DNA of 64,000 nucleotides from Phoronis australis (Eukaryota > Phoronida > Phoronidae): NCBI GenBank assembly GCA_002633005.1, contig NMRA01000095.1:756731-820730 (forward strand). Reading direction: 5' to 3'. Of this stretch, positions 1-11,700 are shown one piece after another (the first letter of the stretch is position 1; the number at the start of each line of letters is the position of its first letter). Below the pieces are notes generated by a model that saw only the letters and a program-made list of their open reading frames with translations, had not been told where the DNA came from and made no database searches. The position numbers and the translations under genes were made by a program.

Positions 1-394
1 AATAAAATGGCTGCCGAAGGCAGTGCACATTTGAAATAACTCGGCACAAATTAAAGAAAACTTCCGAATCGATGAATGCGGTATATCTGTGAGAGTTAAA
101 TCGAATCCTATTCAGATCATAACTTTGAAGTGGAATAATTCGGTGAGTACAACAGCAAGTCGGTTTTATGCTTAGGCGGACGAACATTGGGCTCCCCAGT
201 ATACCCACAATATTGTCAAAAAGACAAACACAAACACAATATGAATCACCAGGTGAACACATTCCAAACTTAGAAATTTTACGGCATATTTATAACATAA
301 GTCATAAGTAACCAGATCACATTCCACGATCACAGTCACATTTTTAAACTCGGTTTACGTTTCACTTTAGAGAAGGTAAGTGGCTGGTGGGATA

Positions 395-457
395 TAGCGG
401 TCCCTGATTTAGAACCAGGCAATCACTGAATATCGGTTATTTAGTGGATGAACTGAA
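395..457. repeat. Half copy of the GGTCGGATATAGCGG inverted-repeat element
   Basis: The stretch contains GGATATAGCGGTCCCTGATT followed by an AGAACCAGGCAATCACTGAAT segment. This matches one arm of the palindromic element seen whole at 16303-16417. The second arm is missing or degraded, so this is a truncated copy. Confidence 0.6.
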
Positions 458-505
458 CTTAATAAGGTCTGAAAATCCAAGCACGAGATTACCTCGGTAA
501 CTTAC

Positions 506-610
506 TTTAGCTTTCTTCATTACATCAAGCAGTTTTGACCTTTCTGTCTCCGTAAGACCCGATAAGTCAGGCACATTTTCGGGACTACCGCCCCTCATGT
601 CAGAAGACAT
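506..610 (-). CDS. First coding exon of a RIM-like Rab-binding-domain protein (partial)
   Basis: Read on the minus strand, an ATG at 610 opens 35 codons that end exactly at a strong donor (gtaagt; GT at 505-504), phase 0. The peptide starts MSSDMRGGSPENVPDLSGL and continues with TETERSKLLDVMKKAK. The pattern 'PDLS.LT..ER..L..VM...' resembles the start of the Rab-binding domain of RIM-type active-zone proteins, where an acidic/hydrophobic leader precedes a helix that binds a Rab GTPase. The rest of the gene would lie left of the window. A 35-residue match is weak evidence, so the exon call is more secure than the family. A half copy of a dispersed inverted-repeat element lies in the following intron at about 395-457. 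Confidence 0.45.
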
Positions 611-1063
611 GACGGCGATTTACCGGAAGTGCCAGGTTTGCATTTACACAGCGCCATCTGATGACAGAAGGTAGATTTGCGATCAGGGAGCGAATCACGG
701 CTGCTGCGTCGGGTTAAGCCTATTGATTTTTATCTAACTGTGAATATACTGATATAGCCCATCCCATAACCACTTGACATATTCATATTGCCAAAAAACT
801 TTTGAAACAATTGCAGATGGAATGGTTTCCCCCAGGTACCAAAATTATGACTTTTAACTTATGCGCGTTGACTGACCTCAACTGCCCCAGAAGCTTGAGT
901 AAGACTCTTGAGTAGGCCTACAACATGCGCGGATGCAAACAAAGTACTTTTATGCTCAAAATAGACATCAAAGTGTGCTAAAATGTTTTTAAACACTTAA
1001 AGTGTTTTAGCGTAAAAGCAGCGTGCACTGTAGTATCCGTTCGTGCAATAAGGCATTAACCTC

Positions 1064-1226
1064 ACGCGCGCACCCAGGCTTGGGGCTCGAATTTCTGGCG
1101 ATGTGGACATTTTGGGAACAAAAAAGCGGACCGCGGACTAAGAAAAAAAAGGGGCGCACCACCGTGAATTATGCGTGTGTTAGAGGTCTTTTGCCCACTT
1201 CGCCAAATGGGAGGCGGCGGGGGCTT
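1064..1226. mobile_element. Truncated copy of the CGCGCACCC-TIR MITE
   Basis: It begins ACGCGCGCACCCAGGCTTGG and ends near the shared block TTGCCCACTTCGCCAAATGG. Both blocks also occur in the copies at 1980-2252 and 41672-41961. No matching right terminus is present, so the copy appears cut short. Confidence 0.5.
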
Positions 1227-1979
1227 ATTTAGCCTAATTCTCGATTTTCGTTTTAGACCGGCAGCTAACTGAAACCGGGGCAAAGCTTGAATTATAACCA
1301 AGTAACAACTAACATACAAGATTTTGGTTGTGGTTACCAGCAACCACCGGTCGACTCAAAAAGCTGATTGTCCGTGATATGACAAAAAAAGTTCGGAATT
1401 TTGCCGAGGTCTTCACTTGAAATGATGACATGCCGTGACAACTATAGCCTGGTCTCAGTAATTTCCAAGATCTAGATTCACCTCCGATTTGACTAAAGCG
1501 GTAACAATTTGTAACCAATTCCAGAACCGTGAATGGCTAAAGTTGTTTTTGGGGGACGGTGCATTAGCCTAATTATTATGTAAGATATTTTCGTAGTATG
1601 GTAACGGTGCTTTCTGACTTTATTGCGCTTCATAATCTGAGCCAGCGACCGTTTGTTCCTAAGCCAGCGGAGGCAGTTGTTAAAAAACCCTTTTTCATTG
1701 GGGGGACCCTGAACGGCTATGTCTGTCACAGAAGGGTCTGAGCTTTAGTTTTAGGCCTCAGTTAACCTTTAGCCGCAAATGGCTTGGAAAACATAGCAAA
1801 AATCTTTGGCAAAAGGGGCGAGGTGCGGTGGAAGCGATTCCAAGCCTTGGGGTGCCTTCAATTTCCACCTTCCATCTTTTAACTTTTAAACCCCAGGCCC
1901 AGGAGCAGCAAAACCAAAGCCGCAGTAGGAACTCTACAATGACCTCGGCGCGCCTCGCCTAATTGAATACTCGTGACTA

Positions 1980-2252
1980 CATGCGCGCACCCGGGGGGGG
2001 GGGGGCTCGGCCGGGGGGCACGAATGAGCCCCCCATTTGGCGAAGTGGGCAAAAAGGTCCGCCTCAGAGAAACAAAAACTCCCAGAAAAAGAGGCAAAAG
2101 TCTACTAAAAAGACGCACACGCACAGTTTACAGTTTTGAAGGTATAGTACCCCGTTTTCTTTTTTTTAGTCCTGTCGATATTTTGTCAGCAAAAGGTCCA
2201 CATCGACAGAAATTCGAGCCCCCCCCCATATTAAAGGTTGGGTGCGCGCATG
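1980..2252. mobile_element. MITE with CATGCGCGCACCC terminal inverted repeats
   Basis: The left end CATGCGCGCACCC (1980-1992) is the exact reverse complement of the right end GGGTGCGCGCATG (2240-2252). The pentamer GACTA flanks both sides (1975-1979 and 2253-2257) and looks like a target-site duplication. The interior includes a G tract and a conserved GGCGAAGTGGGCAAAAAGGT block shared with the copies near 1064 and 41672. No protein is encoded, so this is a non-autonomous DNA transposon. The superfamily is not decided by what I can see. Confidence 0.7.
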
Positions 2253-3788
2253 GACTAGATTCATTACCGGCCAAGCGGTGCGACACCCAGGGAGGGCCTT
2301 GAGTTTGGTCACCGGTACGGAGATTGGATATATTATTGGATACGGCCAAATAGTTTTTGGGCATGCCGTGTACAACAGTTTCAGGGAAACCTGGATATAG
2401 ACATTTTATCGCGGGTTTGATGGTTGCTTGGTCGGAGATTGGAATTTAGAGGATTGGTGTATTGGAATTCAGGGTTGCGCGCGGTGGCCGGGATATAGTT
2501 TTTTTATTCCTGGATACGCGTTATTTTGAATAATTTTAAGTACACAGGCTTATTAACAGACACCGGCGGTAAAGAAATGCTTGAACGATTCGTGTATGTT
2601 TGTAATGATTTGCACAAGTCATCAAGAAAATGTAATTTATGGTGCTGTTTGAGGGCCCATCGTGACACTACACCAGGGAATCACATACGCCACAGAAAGC
2701 TCACAACACCCGTGGGAAATCATCATAACACAATTATAAAAAGGAATATTCACACTCGCAAAACAACATAATTTTGAAACTGGAAACAAAGTTCTAAACC
2801 CCACCGGAAGGAGAACTGACAAAAGGGGAGAAACAAAATCTGTAGCCAAAAGAACTGTGACACAAGAAATGCTCTCTAGAATCTTGAAATCGATACTTTG
2901 ACTGGCTCGAACAGTGACGCGACTCTCACATTCACCCGGGCTCTTGTTCACCCCTAATCCGTAATTGCAGTTGAAAAAATACTTAGTCAGAATGCAATAG
3001 TGAAACCGTTTTTCACATATTTTACCTGTTCGTGCGAGAAAGGGGAAACAAGGTCAATTTCGCTTTACGTTTTAAAGAATTTCACAAATTCTAAGAGAAC
3101 ACCGATGGAAATGAGGCAAAAAAGAAATATATTTGGTTCTTGCCTGTATTTTGAGGCCTGCGCTCACCAACTGTAAAACGCCTGGCGGCATAACTTTCAG
3201 CCAAAGTCTGGTGTGTAGTTTTGAAAAGCTGCATGAAAAAGGCACGTAAGCAAGGGTTCAAACACCACGATTCACCAGTAAGGAAATGTTCAAACACCAT
3301 GATTTACCAGTCGACGATTAAAAAATTGATCCTGCATCACTTTTGCTCTTCCTAGGGGGATTTTCTTTTTGAAAAATTGAATATCAAAGATTCGACTTTC
3401 AAAAAGAAAAAAAAATGCAAAACAGAATCGACTATGCTTTTTGTCCTTGAACAACAACCACCAATACAAAATTAAAGCAGTATGTGCACTGTGTAAATTT
3501 TCTTCCGTGTCCTGCGCTATCTACGGATACAAACAAGGAGATAGGCCTACTTGTCTTGGTCCTCACACTCGTGAGCTCCCTGATGTTCAAGCATTTCAAG
3601 TTAATCCTCAGCTGAAGACCATAATTCATAAAGGGTAATGTTCACGTTATCTTATCAATATTGTTGTTAATTATGATGGTAAATGTCACCTAAATGTGTC
3701 TCGCATTTCGAAAATCACTTTTCTCCAATGAATAACCAACAACAAAATGGTTTGTAAAAGCCGGGAACCCTGTACCTGACTATTGAAA

Positions 3789-3789
<1 letters not shown>

Positions 3790-3828
<39 letters not shown>

Positions 3829-3832
3829 CATC
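3790..3832. repeat. ATT trinucleotide microsatellite
   Basis: A run of about fourteen TTA/ATT triplets ending in ATCATCAT. Confidence 0.9.
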
Positions 3833-4704
3833 ATAAGGCATAAATTAAAATTAATCTTGCTTCCCCTCTTACGACCAACTGAGAATGTGCGGCCAACTCA
3901 AAGCATTTCATAGGCACTCTGACGAAAGCATCAGTTTCCATGCTGATGTGGCAGCAAAACACTTTAGCTACAAAAATAACTCTGCCTTGACAAAGGGAAA
4001 AAACAAAAATATTTTAGCAACCTACCTACCCAGTTCAGAGGGATGAGGGTAGGGTGGAAAGCTATTTCAAGGACAACATCCTTGTTATTGGTGTAGGGCA
4101 GAATCCCAATCAGGGCACAACTATTCATCATCAAAAAGGGGGTAATAAGACAATTCTCTATTAGGTTTAGTTACACAGTCAAACTGGGACAGTTCTATGT
4201 CTAAGAGCATTGATCACAAAGAACACCTTTCACTGACCTTGCATGTCAATTTCAAAAGGCCTGTTGTGTGTGTAAATGAAACCCATGCTTTACAACGGTC
4301 TGCACAATTCTAAGCTACTAAGCAGACTTAACCGTCTTCCAAGCCAAAAGTGCTTCTTGCAGAAAAGGGGCTGCAGTGTGCAGACTGCCACGAGAAAATT
4401 GATAATCAAAAAGAGAACCAATTTAAAGCATATTTCAAAAAATAGTTAATTTTTACAATAAATATATTTTCACAAATTCACTAAAATCAGCAGTAGTTGC
4501 ATAATCACTGCATAACTGGTTTATCAACAAATTCAGTAATGTATATATGCATAACATAACAAAAATACACAAATGACCATTGCAATCCAAGACAAGAACT
4601 CAACAAGTCGCCACTTCATCAAATCGCATGCAACGCAATGTTACACTTTCTCCTATGCTCTTAATTACATATCCATAAAAAGGCATGAGACATCGACATT
4701 AAAT

Positions 4705-4880
4705 TCACATACTATTAGTATCATTATTATTATAATAATAATAATTATCATCATCATTATTATTATAATAATTATCATCATTATTATTATAATAATAATT
4801 ATCATCATTATTATTATAATAATAATTATCATCATTATTATAATAATTGTTATCATCATTGTTATTATCATTATTACAAA
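4705..4880. repeat. ATT/ATC/ATA trinucleotide array
   Basis: Long array of ATT, ATA and ATC triplets with a higher-order pattern of TTATTATAATAATAATTATC and ATCATTATTATTATAATAAT. Open frames across it are poly-Ile or Met artefacts. Confidence 0.9.
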
Positions 4881-5792
4881 TACATATCTAGAAATCGGTT
4901 AAAAAAATTAGTCAACATACTGCTTGAAAACATAACTTCACAATTATTCCTCATTCCAAATAAAATAAATAACAATGTGCAATAAGTATCAACAAGTGCT
5001 AACAAGAAGACAACAAATCAACACACAGCAGTTCATTTTAACAACGCCTGGTGTAATACACAACTGAATTAATTTCTCAGTGCCGAGACAAAGACAATAA
5101 ACACAAACAATTAAACACATTCAGTTTACAATTAGCAATGCATCATGTTGTGCACTTTAAGGCCAATGAAAATAGCATACTTGGTTCTGGTCTGTGGTTC
5201 TTTTTAATTAGAAAATTCATGTGGTGATGTGATGATTTTTAAGTTGCCCATACTTTCAAAAAAGAAAAAAATCACTTGAAGCCAGAAGAATTGGGTCACA
5301 ATCCTTCTTTTTGCTACAGGGCCACCTAATGCCAAGTGAAATGGGTTGGGATCTTTCTTTTTTCCATCTGTTTGGTACAGGTTTCAAAACGAGTTGGATG
5401 CAAACAAAAAACAATATTCAAAATTTTCACCCGAAAGTAGTCCCACCGGTACAATGCACTGCTTTCCGCAAGGGGCCTCAACACATTCACACCATAATCA
5501 CCCCATTTCATGCACTTTAGTAAAAACTGAGCACACTACAGAATCCACAGACCAAGCCACTATGCTACACTGTCCTCTCAGGACAATAAAGCCACCTAAT
5601 GTGTTGAAACAGATGTTATTTCTATTCATAATTTAGATTGACTAACAGGTCACCGATGAAGTGGCTGAAGTACTGTACTTTCTTAAGTATTTCTTATTTT
5701 TAAAAACAGAGCAAACGTAGTGTACGAAAAACTTCAACAGTTAAAACTTATTTAGCAATTTTAAATAAAAACAAACAATTAGACAAAGCACC

Positions 5793-8700
5793 TCAAAACT
5801 GAGCCGCGTATTTCTCCAGCAATGTATCCGCAATACCATGCATACCATTGTCTCTTAATGAACGATCAAAGACCCAGAAATTAGCGACGTTAGAGCAGCG
5901 GTCAAGCCACGTTACCAGAACATGGTGAGCAAGCAGTGGCAGGGCTTCAAATGGCAACTTGCCCTCTATTTCGCGAATGATCCCATCAGCGACAGGGTTT
6001 GTTTTGAAGAGATCCTTGTAAAACGCTTCCCACTTATGATCGGGAATCATTTCATTTACTTCACCCATCATTTGTTCAAGGATTTCTCTCTGAAAACAAA
6101 CAAATGTTTTAGCATTGCATGAGGTGCACATAAATCTTACTCAAACCCAACAAAACCTTCACTATCTCACTTAGATACAAAGTGCCATGAACACGTAAGT
6201 GACAAGCTTGTGGCCATCTCTCAATGGAAGTCTTTTTTAATGAATTTAAGCTTAACACTGCTTGCACTTACGCACACTTCCTAATCCAGCTTCAAGACCA
6301 AACTAGTGATGAATTTAAATTAAATTCTTTAGTATAAATGGAGTGAAGTGTTAGTGTAAATGGGGTGAAGTGTTAAACTATGTTTGGTTATGTAATAGCA
6401 TGAAACCTAGAATATTCCCACACTTCATGTTTCAGCTAATGGGAAATCAGCACAGTAAAAATGTTCTAGCAACATCTGTATTCACAATATTCCTATTAGC
6501 ATTCATGGAACCAAATGACAGTTTTGTTTCCATAATTTCTTGTGAAACTGCCACGGGCTAAGAGAAAAATGAGCTAGAAACACATTCAAGATGTACAAAC
6601 CTTTGAATTTTGAATTTTCTGTGCATTGTCAAACAGAAGTAAGATTTTGACAAACTGTTCTTGTTTGGCGGTGTTGATTTTTGAATGATTAATCATCCGC
6701 TGCCGACAGTCGAGGCCATACTGAAAGCAGACGATGAAATCAAAACCAGGGAGAGTGTGGAATTTATGAATATTCATTATCATGGAGTACTATGACTACT
6801 TGACAATTTATGAATATTCATTATCATGGAGTACTATGACTACTTGACAATCAAAGTATCATACATGAAGTGGATTCAATTGAAAATTGTGTTGGAGATA
6901 TCTTGACAACATGAACATCAACATCAATCAAGCTTGTTCACAAAGAAATCAATGGCAATGATTTTGTTACTACGAAACCCTATCTAAGACCTATTTGAGG
7001 TAAAAAAACAACAGCAAATATACACTTAAGTGAGAGCTCATGAATATTTTGACATGGTCATATTTTATTGCAGATCGGGTGGGGCGGGGTTCTACTACAC
7101 AAAACATGGAATTGTAGATATTTTGCAATGACACCTTGTACAAATCTTGGTCAAGTTTGCCCAGGATGTAACTTGACCTTTTATAATCAACAAAACGACA
7201 AAACTTGTCAACAAGCGATTTACGGTAATTATCCACTTATTTTGCCCAAAAATAATTACAAAAATTACCAAATTTGTCAATTTTCCATTTTTCAAAAAGT
7301 CATAACTTTACCGCAAATAAAGAAAATTTTACAAAAAAAAAGTTTTACGACATCTGCATAGTACAAACTATCCTAGTGAAAAACTAAAATTTTCTAAATC
7401 TTTATTTTTGAAGAGAAATTTGACAAGATAGAAGTTCAGTTGTAGGCCATTTTTTATGCTAACTACGCAAAGAATAAGTGTAATACTGGTGACACAACAG
7501 TCACTGCAAGAGAACATACCTTGTCCTTGACACCTGGATCTGCACCAAATGAGACGAGAAGTTCACATATTTCAACAAAACCATTTTGAGCAGCAATGTG
7601 GAGAGGAGTTGAGCCAAGCTGAAACAAATAAGAATTGGACGAACGATGAAACTTATTATATCAAAACCCAAGTAAGCTGCATCATTCTAACTCAGTGACT
7701 TCAAAAAGACAGCACATTTTAACATTGTGTCGTCAGATGTGGAAATTTTTATTGAACTTGTTTACAAAGCCTACAAACAGGGTGAGACAAGGATGGTAAT
7801 CAGTCCGAAGACCAAACTGAACTAATCGAGAGAGAAATATTAAATAAATTCTACTTGAGTTTTAAACTGAAGACTCCATATATGGATAATATGTGAATTT
7901 GTTGATATGTTGAAAATTATTTAAATCATTTTATGATTACATCAGTGCTTTAAAATGAATACTTACAATACTGTCCGGCATGTTGACAAAAGCTCCAAAT
8001 TTTATGAGTTCAAGGATACAATTGTGCCTTTCACGTTCACACGCCCAATGTAGAGGAGTCTTTCCTTCCTAGAATGGAACGCGTAATTGGCATAAAAAAT
8101 ACAAAAACACACAAAGTTCTAACTCTAATGAAGGCCCAATGCAACAAAATTGTTAAATATTTTAAGCAACACAAAACACTCGTCCAGCCTGCACACACCC
8201 AGAATTCACTTTCGCATTATATCCAGGTTCTCATTCACTCCCTTGCACACATTCACTAGTAAGACCGAGCTCAGAGGATTAGGAGACACCTTTGTGCAAT
8301 TCTTGATTGTCTGCCAGTAAAGCCTGGACTCAAACCTGCTTCTCTCAAACGGGAGTCCGGAGCCCAAACCACAGAACCACACTGTCTCCTCTATCCATCA
8401 GAGAATTATGCTGGTGAACCCAATAAACTGACTGTCATTTGGTTTTATCAACAATGAACTAATTGTTGGAGATGCATGTTTTATGGCTATAAGTTTAACA
8501 CATATAAACAAGCATGAAACAATATGCAAAATGATGCTTTGTGAGTATACTGAGCTCAGGACCTTACTCTCGCAGACAAGTTAAATGGCCGCGACTGAAA
8601 TGACTGGTCTGCATGCAAGGCTAGAATGTTGAATTATTTGAGAAAATTCAGTTTTTGTCACACAAACAAAAATTTCTCACCCTAAGCAAAGTGTGAGTGT

Positions 8701-11700
8701 CATGTGTTTAGGTAACACAGCCTATGCTGACCTTACCTTATCCGTAGCATTTTGCTCAGCAAAGTGTTCAAGCAGTAGTCGTATGTTTTTACCCACAGTA
8801 TCTAACTCTGCAGCGTTGTGAAGAGCTGTTTTACCAGTCTGGAAAAAAATCAAGTGGAATGAAAGAGGATGACTTCAAATAGACAAGAGATCACGACATA
8901 ATAATATGAAGAGATGGACAACACCATTGACTATATAAATCAAGAGCATAGCTAGAATTAGTATACAGCTCGGGGCGGAAAATAACAGAGCTCCACTGTG
9001 ATCATCACCGATGCTGCGTAGCGCCCCGTTGCCAACAATTTTTTGACACCCGCTGGTCATCTGAGCTGCCAACCATCTTTGGATCACTGCACTCTTTGTC
9101 GGGGGGCCACCCACTCTGGTCTGCTCTATAACTACACCACTCAATTAAGCTATCAAAAGTCATATGAAAGAAATACGCTCACAGTCAATTCACCACAAAT
9201 AGAACAAGAACAAGAAAAACGATCAAGACAGACTAGTTCTTCGATTCATTAAGAATGCACAATACGGAACTTCAGAATACATATGGCATCATATTCAGAA
9301 GCGATAGCAAAAATTAAGCAAGAGCCAGGAATTTCAGTGAAAGTTTGAAAAAGACTTCAGAAATTTCTTGTTACCACCAAGGAATTTGCAATGTGCTGCT
9401 TTTTAGTCTACCTTGTGTGAATTATCGTTCACATCGATGTCTTTTCTATTTAACAATTCTTCAACAATTTGCCACTTATCAGGGAGTCGACAAGTACGCT
9501 GCAAGGCTGTGGATCCCACCTAAAAGCAAAGAAGAATGTCTGCTTTGAAGTGAACATTTTCAAATGTGTTACCAATATTAAAATTCCAAATGTATATAAT
9601 CAGAACACACAGGTTTAAGTTAAAATTTTTTTTTGTAACGACTTGATTTAGGAATTTAAAAATCAATTTAAAAGTTCTCAAAATCAATTGCACACAAACC
9701 TACAAAGTTGACACAAATTGTAACAGAAAGTCAAATATCTAATTCACAACAAATTTTTTTTACCAGCAAGTGCTTTCGTAGAGGCTTTTAATATTGAAAC
9801 TGCTACGCAAGTTGCTAATTTGCACCTAAAACTAATATTTTTGAATGAAAACTGTACCTACATAGTTAGTTTTGTTGATATCAGCGCCCAGATCCAGAAG
9901 CTTTCTCACCACTTCCAAGTGTCCTTGTTCACAGGCCTTCATCAAGGATGTGACTCCTTCCTACAAACAAATACTCCGTATCATGATAAAATTCTATTCC
10001 CGTTACCAAAAAGACCATCAAAACCATTAACAACTCAAAAAACACGTCAGAGTTTACTGGGGTTTTCGCACACTAAAATTTGGTATTCAAAAATGAGGTA
10101 TGACTGTACGCACTGTCTGTAACTTGTGTTTCTGGCGTGGTAATGTTTTGAAGCCCTAAAGAGCATCGGTTAAGAATTCAACAGTGACAGCTAAACGAGC
10201 AAATGCAGCTTTAAATATGTATGGTGTTGCATGAAGCAATGTATTTTTAATTCACAATGAGAAAATGAAAACAAACGAAAGAGAATGATATATCTTAAAG
10301 TGAGACAATGTGATTTCAGTTATTTTGAGACTTCATGGTGTAGCAACTCCTGATTGGAAAAGAAATGGTCGCATTCTTCTCATGCAGTATTGGAGAAAAT
10401 AACTCGCTATCTTACACGAGTGCCTTACATTACCTGGTCACCATCGTCCAACCTTGCACCGGATTCTACCATGAACTCCACTATGTCCAGTGCACCATGC
10501 TGACTAGCCATACGAAGTCCCTCCCCCAACACCCAGCGGTAGTTCATAAAGTTTTCTGTTGCAATGTGGAAGTAGTTACCAGCTGTGTTTGCGGTGCTCA
10601 TCACAAACTTTTCTTGTTCCTAAAATTGAACAGGCATACATAATCAAAGTTGACTGTAAACATGTGCTTTTATATAGCTCCGATCATTTATCCACGGATG
10701 AACACTAGGCAACTGTTGTAAACATTTCTTGATACCACAGACAAAAAACTTACAGATATGAACCTACAAGTCTTAACTTTTACAAACTTTAGAGGAACTG
10801 TTAGTGTGCTCGCGTACTGATTTAGGTGACGAGCACAAGTCATGGATCAGTGTATTTATGATGTGAAAGCTGATTGTCAGCGGAGTTACGATTATATGAT
10901 TTTGAATATTTAAATGTTTAACTTCAATTTATAGCAAAATGGCCTTGGATTTAGTTTTAGACAGCATTAACATCCTGCATCAGTCAGTCTGTCACGAATA
11001 TGAAATCAGAAATGAGTGAAGTAGAAAGCACTGAGGTTGAATCTATACAACTACTAAATAAATCAATGACACTCAATTCCTATAATGAATGTTTTTTTAA
11101 AAAAAAAACCGCTAATTTCACCCCATATCTCAAAAAAAAACACCACAAAAAAATCTGCGCACATCATGTAATATCATGTTTGCGAGGGAAATTTCAACTA
11201 CCTCACCATGGGATTGTGGATAACACGACAGCATGCTCACGTGATACTTGTGATGTCATGACATCAAAACACTCATTCACAAATTTACTGATCCGCTAAA
11301 CTGTTGAGTTCTGATATTTGGACGTACAGAATTACGTTTTGTGACAAGTAAAACAATGTAAAAAACTAATATTGACAGAAAATACTACATAATTACTTAA
11401 AGTGAAATAATCGTTTTTAAACAATGTACCTTTTAAGGCATCCAACTAAATAGGCATGGACTTAAATGTAGCAGGTTTAATTCGAGCCACAAGAATAATT
11501 ATCATCTTGACATGGAGTTACAATAAAATGGCCGAGTTACACACCAGGCCAAAATGGTCAAAGTAATATTGAGTCGTGTTCATTCATGAGAAAGATGAGT
11601 TTTATAGACGCACCTACCTTAATACTGGGCATTATGAACTTGAGTGTCTCTAAGTTTCTTTGCTCAATGGCCAGCAGCATGTCACGGAGATAAAACTCCT

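Larger units (their letters stand above)
611..5792. other. Intergenic region, no gene recognised
   Basis: Between the RIM-like exon and the 3' end of the ankyrin/death-domain gene I see no convincing exon. It holds copies of a GC-rich inverted-repeat element near 1064 and at 1980-2252, an ATT microsatellite near 3790-3832, and a larger ATT/ATC array at 4705-4880. The open frames here are short, and those over the microsatellites are runs of Ile or Met. Confidence 0.5.

Noticed and set aside
4573-4902. Open frames of poly-Ile and Met over the ATT array
   Set aside because: Pure microsatellite translation with no protein character; the same applies to the frames at 23791-24147.
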